Assembly (NCBI GenBank): GCA_903925435.1
Contig: CAIYFF010000489.1
Location: 1-5,045 of the forward strand
Direction: 5' to 3'
Length of the DNA stretch: 5,045 nucleotides
Source: an uncultured Planctomycetota bacterium
Lineage (GTDB): Bacteria > Planctomycetota > UBA1135 > UBA2386
How positions within the stretch are numbered: position 1 is the first letter of the stretch; each line of letters begins with the position of its first letter. The notes below the pieces were generated by a model that had not been told where the DNA came from, ran no database searches, and saw only the letters and a list, made by a program, of their open reading frames with translations. This document shows positions 1-5,045 of this stretch, in pieces. Both the position numbers and the translations under genes were made by a program.

Positions 1-521
1 GCGTGCGCGCGGTGCTGCAGGCCAAGCCCGACCACTGGATGGGCGCCTCGGCGTTTGTGCGCGGGCTTGCGGCTGTTGGCGAGCGAGACCTCGCCTACGA
101 CGTGCTGGTGTATGCCCCCCAGCTCCGCGCGGCCTACGAGTTGTGCCGCGCCGTTCCACGCCAGCGGTTTGTCCTGGACCATTTGGGCAAGCCGGAGGCG
201 CGGACCAAGCGCATCGCAACGTGGCGCCACGACCTGCTGGCGCTGGCTTCCCTCGACCACATGGCCTGCAAGCTCTCAGGCTTGGCCACGGAAGCCGACT
301 GGCATGGCTGGACGCCGGACCAACTGCGTGCCTACCTCGACATCGCGCTCGAAGCATTCGGCCCGCAGCGACTGCTGTTTGGGTCGGACTGGCCGGTTGC
401 GCTCTGCGCGATCTCCTACCAGCGCTGGCTCGACCTGGTGCACGACTGGTGCGGTGCGCTGTCGGCTGCCGAGCAGGCCTCGGTGTTTGGCGGCGCAGCG
501 GCCCACGTCTACCGCCTGTAG
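1..521 (+). CDS. Amidohydrolase, L-fuconolactonase-like TIM-barrel hydrolase (3' part only)
   Basis: This is the C-terminal 172 codons of a metal-dependent hydrolase of the amidohydrolase-2 (COG3618, L-fuconolactonase-like) family. These enzymes are cytoplasmic TIM barrels that open lactones or similar rings, often in sugar or aromatic catabolism; the substrate cannot be told here. Numbering from the codon at position 3, the family signatures appear in order: an FVRG..A stretch (18-24), YDVLV (32-36), the active-site strand FVLDHLGKP (56-64, with H60), CKLSGL (89-94), and FGSDWPV (126-132), whose D129 is the expected barrel-end acid. The family is usually near 280 residues, so about 110 residues, including the N-terminal D-x-H metal motif, lie to the left of the window. 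The GTG at position 3 is therefore an internal valine, not the start. The frame closes at TAG 519-521. A gap of 598 nt separates it from the next gene, so the two are unlikely to be tightly coupled. The family call is firm; the substrate is unknown. Confidence 0.88.
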   Translation, partial: VRAVLQAKPDHWMGASAFVRGLAAVGERDLAYDVLVYAPQLRAAYELCRAVPRQRFVLDHLGKPEARTKRIATWRHDLLALASLDHMACKLSGLATEADWHGWTPDQLRAYLDIALEAFGPQRLLFGSDWPVALCAISYQRWLDLVHDWCGALSAAEQASVFGGAAAHVYRL

Positions 522-532
522 AGGAGCCCTTC

Positions 533-548
533 GGAGGCCTCGGCTTCC
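533..548 (+). terminator. Weak candidate terminator hairpin after the amidohydrolase
   Basis: Eleven bases after the stop codon, GGAGGC (533-538) can pair with GCTTCC (543-548) across a CTCG loop, giving six pairs of which one is G-U. The position suits a transcript end, but C residues rather than a T run follow, so intrinsic termination is doubtful. It may be chance in GC-rich DNA. Confidence 0.25.
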
Positions 549-1049
549 CCCTGTGCGCCGCGTCCCTGGCAGACTTCCCGGCCCAGTTCGGCACGCCGCT
601 TTTGCGAAACGGTTGCCGTTCCTAGGCTTGCGCGGAGGCAGGCCCTACAAGGGCAGATTCGCTACCTTTGGGCTTGCACCCACCGCTGAGCCGCAATAGG
701 TAGTGTCCCTCTGCGGTTGGCCGACGGTCCTTACCCTCGGCGGCCAAGCCCTCGCCCCACGGCGACGGCGTGGCCGGTCTGCCCCCTGCAGGCCTTGGTT
801 CAGCTCGGTCAAGCTGGAGCAAGGGTCCCCGGTTTCGGGGCGGTTCCTGCCTGCTGACGCCCCCACGGGCGTGATCGATGCGTCGCCTACTTCCTCCTCC
901 GTGTGAGCGGAGCGAGTCCCGGCACCAGACGAATCCAGCGGCTACCGCCTTGGGCCAAGGGACAAGTTCTCGGTCATCTCAATCGGTCAGGAGTCATCCC
1001 GGCGGGCGCCAGTGCCCAGCCTGGGGCGTTCGCATTTCCCATGCAGAGC

Positions 1050-1072
1050 AGCCGGTGTGCCCATCACCGGCT
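1050..1072 (+). promoter_or_regulatory. Eight-base-pair hairpin in the nrdJ leader
   Basis: AGCCGGTG (1050-1057) is perfectly complementary to CACCGGCT (1065-1072), with the seven-base loop TGCCCAT (1058-1064). It ends 33 nt before the Shine-Dalgarno site and 11 nt before the next hairpin. There is no T run after it, so it is not a plain terminator. Its position suggests a structural element of the 5' leader, but any regulatory role is inference. Confidence 0.4.
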
Positions 1073-1083
1073 CGAAGAATCGA

Positions 1084-1100
1084 CTGCCGCCATGCGGCAG
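1084..1100 (+). promoter_or_regulatory. Seven-base-pair hairpin directly upstream of the nrdJ ribosome-binding site
   Basis: CTGCCGC (1084-1090) pairs perfectly with GCGGCAG (1094-1100) over a CAT loop; the closing pair may open to give a five-base loop. Only five bases separate it from the purine-rich Shine-Dalgarno block at 1106-1113. A stable stem here could leave the site exposed or, if it refolded, could help hide it. The pairing is seen directly; a regulatory function is inferred from position alone. Confidence 0.4.
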
Positions 1101-1105
1101 AACCT

Positions 1106-1113
1106 GGAGGAGG
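1106..1113 (+). promoter_or_regulatory. Shine-Dalgarno site that fixes the nrdJ start
   Basis: GGAGGAGG ends six bases before the GTG at 1120-1122, an ideal spacing. The open frame runs on upstream to another GTG at 1012, but that one has no comparable site and the extra 36 codons do not resemble the family. This element therefore decides the start at 1120. Confidence 0.85.
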
Positions 1114-1119
1114 CAAGGC

Positions 1120-4100
1120 GTGAAGATCAATCGGCGGTTCACGAAGCAAGGCAACTCGCCCTACGAGGGCATCGCGTTCCAAAAGCGTTCCAGCGAGATC
1201 CGCAATCCCAACGGATCGCTCGTGTTCGAAGCGCGCGACATCGACGTCCCGGCGGCCTGGAGCCAGGTTGCCGTCGACATTCTCGCGCAGAAGTACTTCC
1301 GCAAGGCCACCGTGCCGCAGACGGACCAGAACGGGAACCCCGTGCTCGACGAGGCCGGCAAGCCGGTGCTCGGCGGCGAGACCTCGGCCCGCCAAGTCTT
1401 CAACCGCCTCGCCACCTGCTGGCGCCACTGGGGCCAGGAACACGGCTACTTCGACACCACCGAAGATGCGCAGGCGTTCGAGGACGAACTCTGCCACATG
1501 CTCGCGGCGCAGCACGCAGCGCCAAACTCGCCGCAGTGGTTCAACACCGGCCTGCACCACGCCTACGGCATCGCGGGTCCTGCTCAGGGCCACTGGTACG
1601 TCGATCCGCACACCGGCAAGCTGCACAAGAGCCGCTCGGCCTACGAGCGCCCACAACCGCACGCCTGCTTCATCCAGTCGGTCAGTGACGACCTCGTCAA
1701 CGAGGGCGGCATCATGGACCTGTGGACGCGCGAGGCTCGCCTCTTCAAGTATGGCTCCGGCACGGGCAGCAACTTCTCGCAGCTCCGCGGCGAGAACGAG
1801 CCGCTGTCGGGCGGCGGCAAGAGCTCCGGCCTGATGAGCTTCCTCAAGATCGGCGACCGGGCAGCCGGCGCGATCAAGTCGGGCGGCACCACGCGCCGCG
1901 CCGCGAAGATGGTCTGCCTCGATCTCGACCACCCGGACATCGAGGCATTCGTGACCTGGAAGGTCATCGAAGAGCAGAAGGTCGCGGCCATCGTCACCGG
2001 CAGCCGCGTGATCGGCCGCCTGCTGAAGACCGTGATCAACTCCTGCCACATGAAGCAGGATGACGGCTCGACGCGCGTCGTCACGACCGCCGCCGAGAAC
2101 CCGACGCTCCGCGCCGCGCTGCTCGAGTGCCGTTCGGCCCAGATCCCGGACAGCTACCTGCAGCGCTCGCTGCAACTCGCCGCGCAGGGCTTCCACGCGG
2201 TCGAGCAGCCGGAATACGACACGAGCTGGGACGGCGAGGCTTATGCCACGGTGTCCGGCCAGAACTCGAACAACTCGATCCGCATCCCCAACACCTTCTT
2301 CCGCGCCGTCGATGAGGGCGCGAAGTGGCAGTTGATGCGCCGCACCGACGGCAAGGTGCACAGCGAGATCAGCGCAGAGAAGCTCTGGGACAAGATCGCC
2401 TACGCCGCATGGGCGTGCGCAGACCCGGGCGTCCAATACGACACCACGATCAACGAGTGGCACACGTGCCCGGCGGACGGCCGCATCAATGCGAGCAATC
2501 CGTGCTCGGAGTACATGTTCCTCGACGACACGGCCTGCAACCTGGCGTCGATCAACCTCGTCAAGTTCCTCAACGAAGACGGCTCGTTCGACATCGACGG
2601 TTTCAAGCACGCGGCCCGCATCTGGACGGTCGTGCTCGAGATCAGCGTGCTGATGGCCAGCTTCCCGAGCCAGGAGATCGCGAAGAAGAGCTACGAGTTC
2701 CGCACGCTGGGCCTCGGCTTCGCCAACCTCGGCACGATCCTGATGCGCACCGGCATCCCCTACGCGTCGGCGAAGGCCTACGCGATCGCGGGTGCGATCA
2801 GCGCCGTCATGTGCGGTGAGTCCTACGCCACCTCGGCGGAGATGGCCAAGGAGCTCGGCACCTTCCCGGGCTACGAGCGCAACAAGGAGACGATGCTGCG
2901 CGTGATGCGCAACCACCGCCGCGCCGCCTACGCCGCGACCGCCTCGGAATACGAGGGCCTGTCCATCGCGCCAGTCGGCATCGACGCACAGCTGTGCCCG
3001 AAGGACCTGCTGGAAGCCTCGCGCACGTCGTGGGACAAGGCCTTGGCGCTCGGCGAGCAGCACGGTTACCGCAACGCCCAAGTCACGGTGATCGCGCCGA
3101 CGGGCACGATCGGCCTCTTGATGGATTGCGACACGACCGGCGTCGAGCCGGACTTCGCGCTCGTCAAGTTCAAGAAGCTCGCCGGTGGCGGCTACTTCAA
3201 GATCGTCAACCAGAGCCTGCCGCCCGCCCTCAAGAAGCTCGGCTACTCGCCGGCCCAGACCGAGGAGATCGTCTCCTACGTCGTCGGTCGCAAGACGCTC
3301 GCCGGCGCTCCGGCGGTCAATCACGAGACGCTGGCGCAGAAGGGCTTCGACAACGCGGCCATCCGCAAGGTCGAGGACTCGCTGAAGTCCGCGTTCGACC
3401 TCAGCTTCGCGTTCAGCAAGAACGTGCTCGGCGAGGACTTCCTCAAGAAGACCTTCGGCCTCACCGACGCCCAGGTCAACGACTGGACCTTCGACTTGCT
3501 GCGCCACATCGGCTTCGCGAAGGCGGAGATCCAGGCTGCCACGGACTACGTCTGCGGCACGATGACGATCGAAGGCGCGCCGCACCTCAAGGATGCGCAC
3601 CTGCCCGTCTTCGACTGCGCCAACCGGTGCGGCCGCATCGGCAAGCGCTACATCCCGTTCGCTGCGCACATCCACATGATGGCCGCGGTCCAGCCGTTCA
3701 TCAGCGGCGCGATCAGCAAGACCATCAACATGCCCGCGGACGCGACGATCGCCGAGGTCAAGGACGCCTACCGACTTGGCTGGCGTTCGATGCTGAAGGC
3801 AGTCGCTCTCTACCGCGATGGCAGCAAGCTGAGCCAACCGCTGACGACCAGCCTCGTCGATGAGTCGGCGTCGGCGATGCCGGCGGAGACGCAGGCAGCA
3901 GCCCAGCGCATCACGGAGCGCGTGGTGCACCGCTACCTCGCCAAGCGTCGCAAGCTGCCGCAACGCCGCGCTGGCTACACGCAGAAGGCGATCGTCGGTG
4001 GTCACAAGATCTACCTGCGCACCGGCGAATACGAGGATGGCACGCTCGGCGAAGTCTTCCTCGACATGCACAAGGAAGGCGCCGCGTTCCGCAGCTTGAT

Positions 4101-4701
4101 GAACTGCTTCGCGATCGCGGTGTCCCTCGGCTTGCAGCACGGCGTGCCGCTTGACGAGTTCTCCGACGCGTTCGTGTTCACGCGCTTCGAGCCCAACGGA
4201 ATTGTCCAGGGCCACGACCAGATCAAGATGGTCACGAGCGTGATCGACTACGTGTTCCGCGAGCTCGCGATCAGCTACCTCGGCCGCACCGACCTGTGCC
4301 AAGTCCAGAACGAGGACCTGCGCCACACGACGATGGGCGGCAAGAGCCCTGAGTACACCGAGGAAGAGGTCGTCTCGGAGCAGGTCTACGAAGTCGACGA
4401 GATCCGTGCCGAACCGCAGACGGATCGCCTGCACCCGCACAGCCGCGGCATCGAGCGCAGCATGCCTGACGAAGGCAGCTCGGCTCCTGCTCCGCGCCAG
4501 AACGGCGACAGCTCGCGCGGCGCGGCGCAGACGGCAACTGCCGTCGCGACCGAGAGCCAGAAGCTGCGCAAGAAGATCGCTGAGGCCCGACTCAAGGGCT
4601 ACGAGGGCGATCCGTGCGGAGGCTGCGGCGCCTTCACGCTGGTTCGCAACGGCACGTGCCTCAAGTGCGTGTCGTGCGGCGGCACGAGCGGCTGCAGCTG
4701 A
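1120..4701 (+). CDS. nrdJ: Class II (adenosylcobalamin-dependent) ribonucleotide reductase
   Basis: The 1193-residue cytoplasmic enzyme reduces ribonucleotides (most likely diphosphates in this long form) to deoxyribonucleotides, using a cysteine thiyl radical generated from adenosylcobalamin; it neither needs oxygen nor is inhibited by it. It starts at GTG 1120 behind GGAGGAGG and opens with the family N-terminus KINRRFTKQG. Landmarks: NSPQWFNTG (136-144); C183 in ACFIQSV, first half of the active-site disulfide; KYGSGTGSNFS (210-220); GQNSNNS (380-386); the NPCSE finger loop with N460, thiyl-radical C462 and E464; C473 in CNLASINL, second disulfide half, eleven residues after C462 as in Thermotoga NrdJ; PTGTIG (660-665) of the phosphate-binding region; and ISGAISKT from 861. 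A TSCPD domain spans about 952-1058. A polar Ser/Pro/Gln-rich linker (about 1080-1150) leads to a cysteine tail with C1166, C1169, C1180, C1183, C1186 and C1192, which presumably shuttles electrons from thioredoxin. Length is normal for the long NrdJ type and nothing is broken. It appears monocistronic. Confidence 0.97.
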   Translation: MKINRRFTKQGNSPYEGIAFQKRSSEIRNPNGSLVFEARDIDVPAAWSQVAVDILAQKYFRKATVPQTDQNGNPVLDEAGKPVLGGETSARQVFNRLATCWRHWGQEHGYFDTTEDAQAFEDELCHMLAAQHAAPNSPQWFNTGLHHAYGIAGPAQGHWYVDPHTGKLHKSRSAYERPQPHACFIQSVSDDLVNEGGIMDLWTREARLFKYGSGTGSNFSQLRGENEPLSGGGKSSGLMSFLKIGDRAAGAIKSGGTTRRAAKMVCLDLDHPDIEAFVTWKVIEEQKVAAIVTGSRVIGRLLKTVINSCHMKQDDGSTRVVTTAAENPTLRAALLECRSAQIPDSYLQRSLQLAAQGFHAVEQPEYDTSWDGEAYATVSGQNSNNSIRIPNTFFRAVDEGAKWQLMRRTDGKVHSEISAEKLWDKIAYAAWACADPGVQYDTTINEWHTCPADGRINASNPCSEYMFLDDTACNLASINLVKFLNEDGSFDIDGFKHAARIWTVVLEISVLMASFPSQEIAKKSYEFRTLGLGFANLGTILMRTGIPYASAKAYAIAGAISAVMCGESYATSAEMAKELGTFPGYERNKETMLRVMRNHRRAAYAATASEYEGLSIAPVGIDAQLCPKDLLEASRTSWDKALALGEQHGYRNAQVTVIAPTGTIGLLMDCDTTGVEPDFALVKFKKLAGGGYFKIVNQSLPPALKKLGYSPAQTEEIVSYVVGRKTLAGAPAVNHETLAQKGFDNAAIRKVEDSLKSAFDLSFAFSKNVLGEDFLKKTFGLTDAQVNDWTFDLLRHIGFAKAEIQAATDYVCGTMTIEGAPHLKDAHLPVFDCANRCGRIGKRYIPFAAHIHMMAAVQPFISGAISKTINMPADATIAEVKDAYRLGWRSMLKAVALYRDGSKLSQPLTTSLVDESASAMPAETQAAAQRITERVVHRYLAKRRKLPQRRAGYTQKAIVGGHKIYLRTGEYEDGTLGEVFLDMHKEGAAFRSLMNCFAIAVSLGLQHGVPLDEFSDAFVFTRFEPNGIVQGHDQIKMVTSVIDYVFRELAISYLGRTDLCQVQNEDLRHTTMGGKSPEYTEEEVVSEQVYEVDEIRAEPQTDRLHPHSRGIERSMPDEGSSAPAPRQNGDSSRGAAQTATAVATESQKLRKKIAEARLKGYEGDPCGGCGAFTLVRNGTCLKCVSCGGTSGCS

Positions 4702-4769
4702 TCGCTGAGCTGCGGATCCCTGGGCTGCAGTTCCATGAACTGCAGCGGATCGCAGGTCTGCAGTTCGAA
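4692..4769 (+). repeat. Cluster of degenerate CTGCAG-centred repeats at the nrdJ 3' end
   Basis: Two kinds of short unit alternate without gaps. A-type units are at 4692-4709 (CTGCAGCTGATCGCTGAG), 4710-4724 (a shorter copy beginning CTGCGGATC) and 4740-4757 (CTGCAGCGGATCGCAGGT). B-type units are at 4725-4739 (CTGCAGTTCCATGAA) and 4758-4769 (CTGCAGTTCGAA). The first and third A units agree at 14 of 18 positions. Read in larger steps, 4710-4739 and 4740-4769 form an imperfect 30-bp tandem duplication. The first unit overlaps the last codons and the TGA of nrdJ. CTGCAG occurs four times in about 70 bp. The pattern looks like local slippage or duplication; no function is evident. Confidence 0.6.
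4711..4754 (+). other. Bulged hairpin just after nrdJ
   Basis: GCTGCAGTTC (4724-4733) is the exact reverse complement of GAACTGCAGC (4737-4746), with the three-base loop CAT. The stem can extend past a CTGG bulge (4720-4723) through GATCC (4715-4719) with GGATC (4747-4751), then past a single-base bulge through TGC (4711-4713) with GCA (4752-4754). It begins ten bases after the nrdJ stop codon. No T run follows on either strand, so it is more likely an mRNA 3'-end stabilising structure or a by-product of the repeats than a terminator in its own right. Confidence 0.5.
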
Positions 4770-4788
4770 CCTAGAGCATCTGTCCAGT

Positions 4789-4829
4789 CTTCGGCCCGCA
4801 GCGCGACTCGTTCGCGTTGCGGGTCGAGG
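4789..4829 (+). terminator. Probable transcription terminator of nrdJ between convergent genes
   Basis: Positions 4789-4806 pair with 4812-4829 across the five-base loop CTCGT, giving an 18-bp stem with no unpaired bases. The core arm is CCCGCAGCGCGA (4795-4806) against TCGCGTTGCGGG (4812-4823). Three of the pairs (4790/4828, 4794/4824, 4801/4817) are G-U in the + strand RNA. In the - strand RNA the same positions would be A-C mismatches, so the structure fits best as the end of nrdJ transcription. It is followed by CATTTCT, only a weak T tract. It lies 87 nt after the nrdJ stop and 11 nt before the end of the convergent gene. Confidence 0.6.
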
Positions 4830-4840
4830 CATTTCTGGGC

Positions 4841-5045
4841 TCAGCCTTTCGAGTTGCGCTGCCGGACGAGCTTGCTGATGCGCCCGTGCACGTTCCAGTC
4901 CATCACGTAGAGGTTGCCGTCTGCATCCGCGCACACGGAGTGCGGCGCGAAGAAGCGGTCCTTCTGCCAGAGTTCCTTGCCGACTTGGTTCGTCGCGAGC
5001 TTGTCCTGAGGCGAACCCTCACCGAGCACGAGGATCGGCTTGTCC
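4841..5045 (-). CDS. NHL-repeat / beta-propeller protein (C-terminal part only)
   Basis: The frame enters from the right edge on the - strand and ends at TGA (4843-4841). It gives the last 67 residues of a protein whose start is outside the window, so the GTG at 5029 is most likely internal, since the frame stays open to the edge with DKPIL before it. Near the end, APHSVCADADGNLYVMDWN followed by GRISKL fits the NHL repeat pattern: P-x-(G/S)-V, an Asp, a DGNLYV turn-strand, then D-x-x-N and R-hydrophobic. This is one blade of a propeller like those in NHL proteins and peptidylglycine alpha-amidating lyase relatives. Such proteins are often exported and bind ligands or partners. No signal peptide or other domain can be judged from the fragment. 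The last blade is followed by a short basic tail (RQRNSKG). It converges on nrdJ with 139 nt between the stop codons. The fold is fairly sure; the function is unknown. Confidence 0.75.
   Translation of the reverse strand, partial: DKPILVLGEGSPQDKLATNQVGKELWQKDRFFAPHSVCADADGNLYVMDWNVHGRISKLVRQRNSKG

Larger units (their letters stand above)
522..1119 (+). other. 598-nt non-coding stretch and probable leader region of nrdJ
   Basis: No open frame here looks like a real protein. The frames that exist are short, rich in Arg, Pro and Ser, or run on into nrdJ out of frame. Several inverted repeats are visible: CTACCT 662-667 with AGGTAG 698-703, enclosing GGCT 671-674 with AGCC 689-692; TTGGCCG 717-723 with CGGCCAA 741-747; CCCCG 827-831 with CGGGG 836-840 over GTTT; ACGCCC 857-862 with GGGCGT 867-872 over CCAC; and CCTTG 948-952 with CAAGG 956-960 over GGC. 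Two stronger hairpins lie at 1050-1100 and are listed separately. No clear sigma-70 promoter pair stands out, so the transcription start is unknown. The region probably holds the nrdJ promoter and a 5' untranslated leader. I looked for a cobalamin riboswitch core and for NrdR boxes and could identify neither. Confidence 0.55.

Noticed and set aside
55..699. Overlapping + strand frames (55-699 and 143-625) across the amidohydrolase
   Set aside because: Their translations are Arg/Pro/Ser/Cys-rich and unlike any family, while the frame ending at 521 carries the amidohydrolase motifs.
674..702. Possible sigma-70 promoter, TTGCAC (674-679) with an AT-containing -10 region around 695-702
   Set aside because: No hexamer at acceptable spacing resembles TATAAT, and one -35-like match in 600 nt is expected by chance.
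622..906. Short frames of 66-73 codons on both strands in the intergenic stretch
   Set aside because: No convincing ribosome-binding site or protein motif, and they overlap one another and the inverted repeats.
850..1010. Possible cobalamin riboswitch: stretches such as GAGTCCCGGCACCAG (914-928) and GGTCAGGAG (984-992) faintly recall the B12 box
   Set aside because: The matches need gaps or mismatches, and the conserved core elements that should precede the box are not found in the right order. Kept only as a reason for a covariance-model search.
522..1119. NrdR-box pair in front of nrdJ
   Set aside because: The AT-rich palindromic box expected for NrdR control is not visible in this GC-rich stretch.
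903..1688. A 261-codon + strand frame crossing the nrdJ start
   Set aside because: It is out of frame with nrdJ over more than half its length, and its Arg/Ala/Pro/His-rich translation is typical of a shifted frame.
994..4440. An open frame of 1148 codons on the - strand antisense to nrdJ
   Set aside because: It mirrors the nrdJ codons: in GC-rich genes the strong third-position bias suppresses stops on the opposite strand. Its translation is dominated by Leu, Arg, Ala, Val and Asp without recognisable motifs, while nrdJ has every family landmark.
4599..4934. Frames on both strands through the 3' gap with repeated Leu-Gln motifs
   Set aside because: The Leu-Gln periodicity is simply the CTGCAG repeats being translated; the frames overlap the nrdJ tail, the terminator and the NHL gene.

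Overview
The window is GC-rich bacterial chromosomal DNA, with G or C at most third codon positions. It suggests a free-living Gram-negative organism, for example a proteobacterium or a planctomycete-like lineage, but nothing in it fixes the taxon. The large gene resembles the long B12-dependent ribonucleotide reductases of alphaproteobacteria and several other phyla. The partial gene at the right edge resembles NHL-propeller proteins that, from memory, are common in planctomycetes and relatives.

Layout: (1) Positions 1-521 hold the 3' part of a TIM-barrel amidohydrolase of the L-fuconolactonase-like family on the + strand; its start lies outside the window. (2) Positions 522-1119 are a 598-nt stretch with no convincing gene. 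It holds several hairpin-forming inverted repeats, the two strongest packed just upstream of a strong Shine-Dalgarno site. (3) Positions 1120-4701 encode a complete 1193-residue class II (adenosylcobalamin-dependent) ribonucleotide reductase, NrdJ. All expected active-site residues, the TSCPD domain and the cysteine-rich tail are present. (4) Positions 4702-4840 are the gap between two convergent genes. It contains a cluster of degenerate CTGCAG-centred repeats that begins in the last codons of nrdJ, a bulged hairpin, and a long hairpin whose G-U pairs mark it as the + strand terminator. (5) Positions 4841-5045 are the C-terminal 67 codons of an NHL/beta-propeller protein on the - strand, cut by the window edge.

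The three genes do not form an obvious pathway. The reductase supplies deoxyribonucleotides for DNA synthesis with or without oxygen, provided cobalamin is available. The amidohydrolase fragment is probably catabolic, and the NHL protein may be a surface or secreted propeller. I see no phage, transposon, CRISPR, toxin-antitoxin or defence system. The parts most worth a second look are the long structured leader of nrdJ and the repeat cluster at its 3' end.
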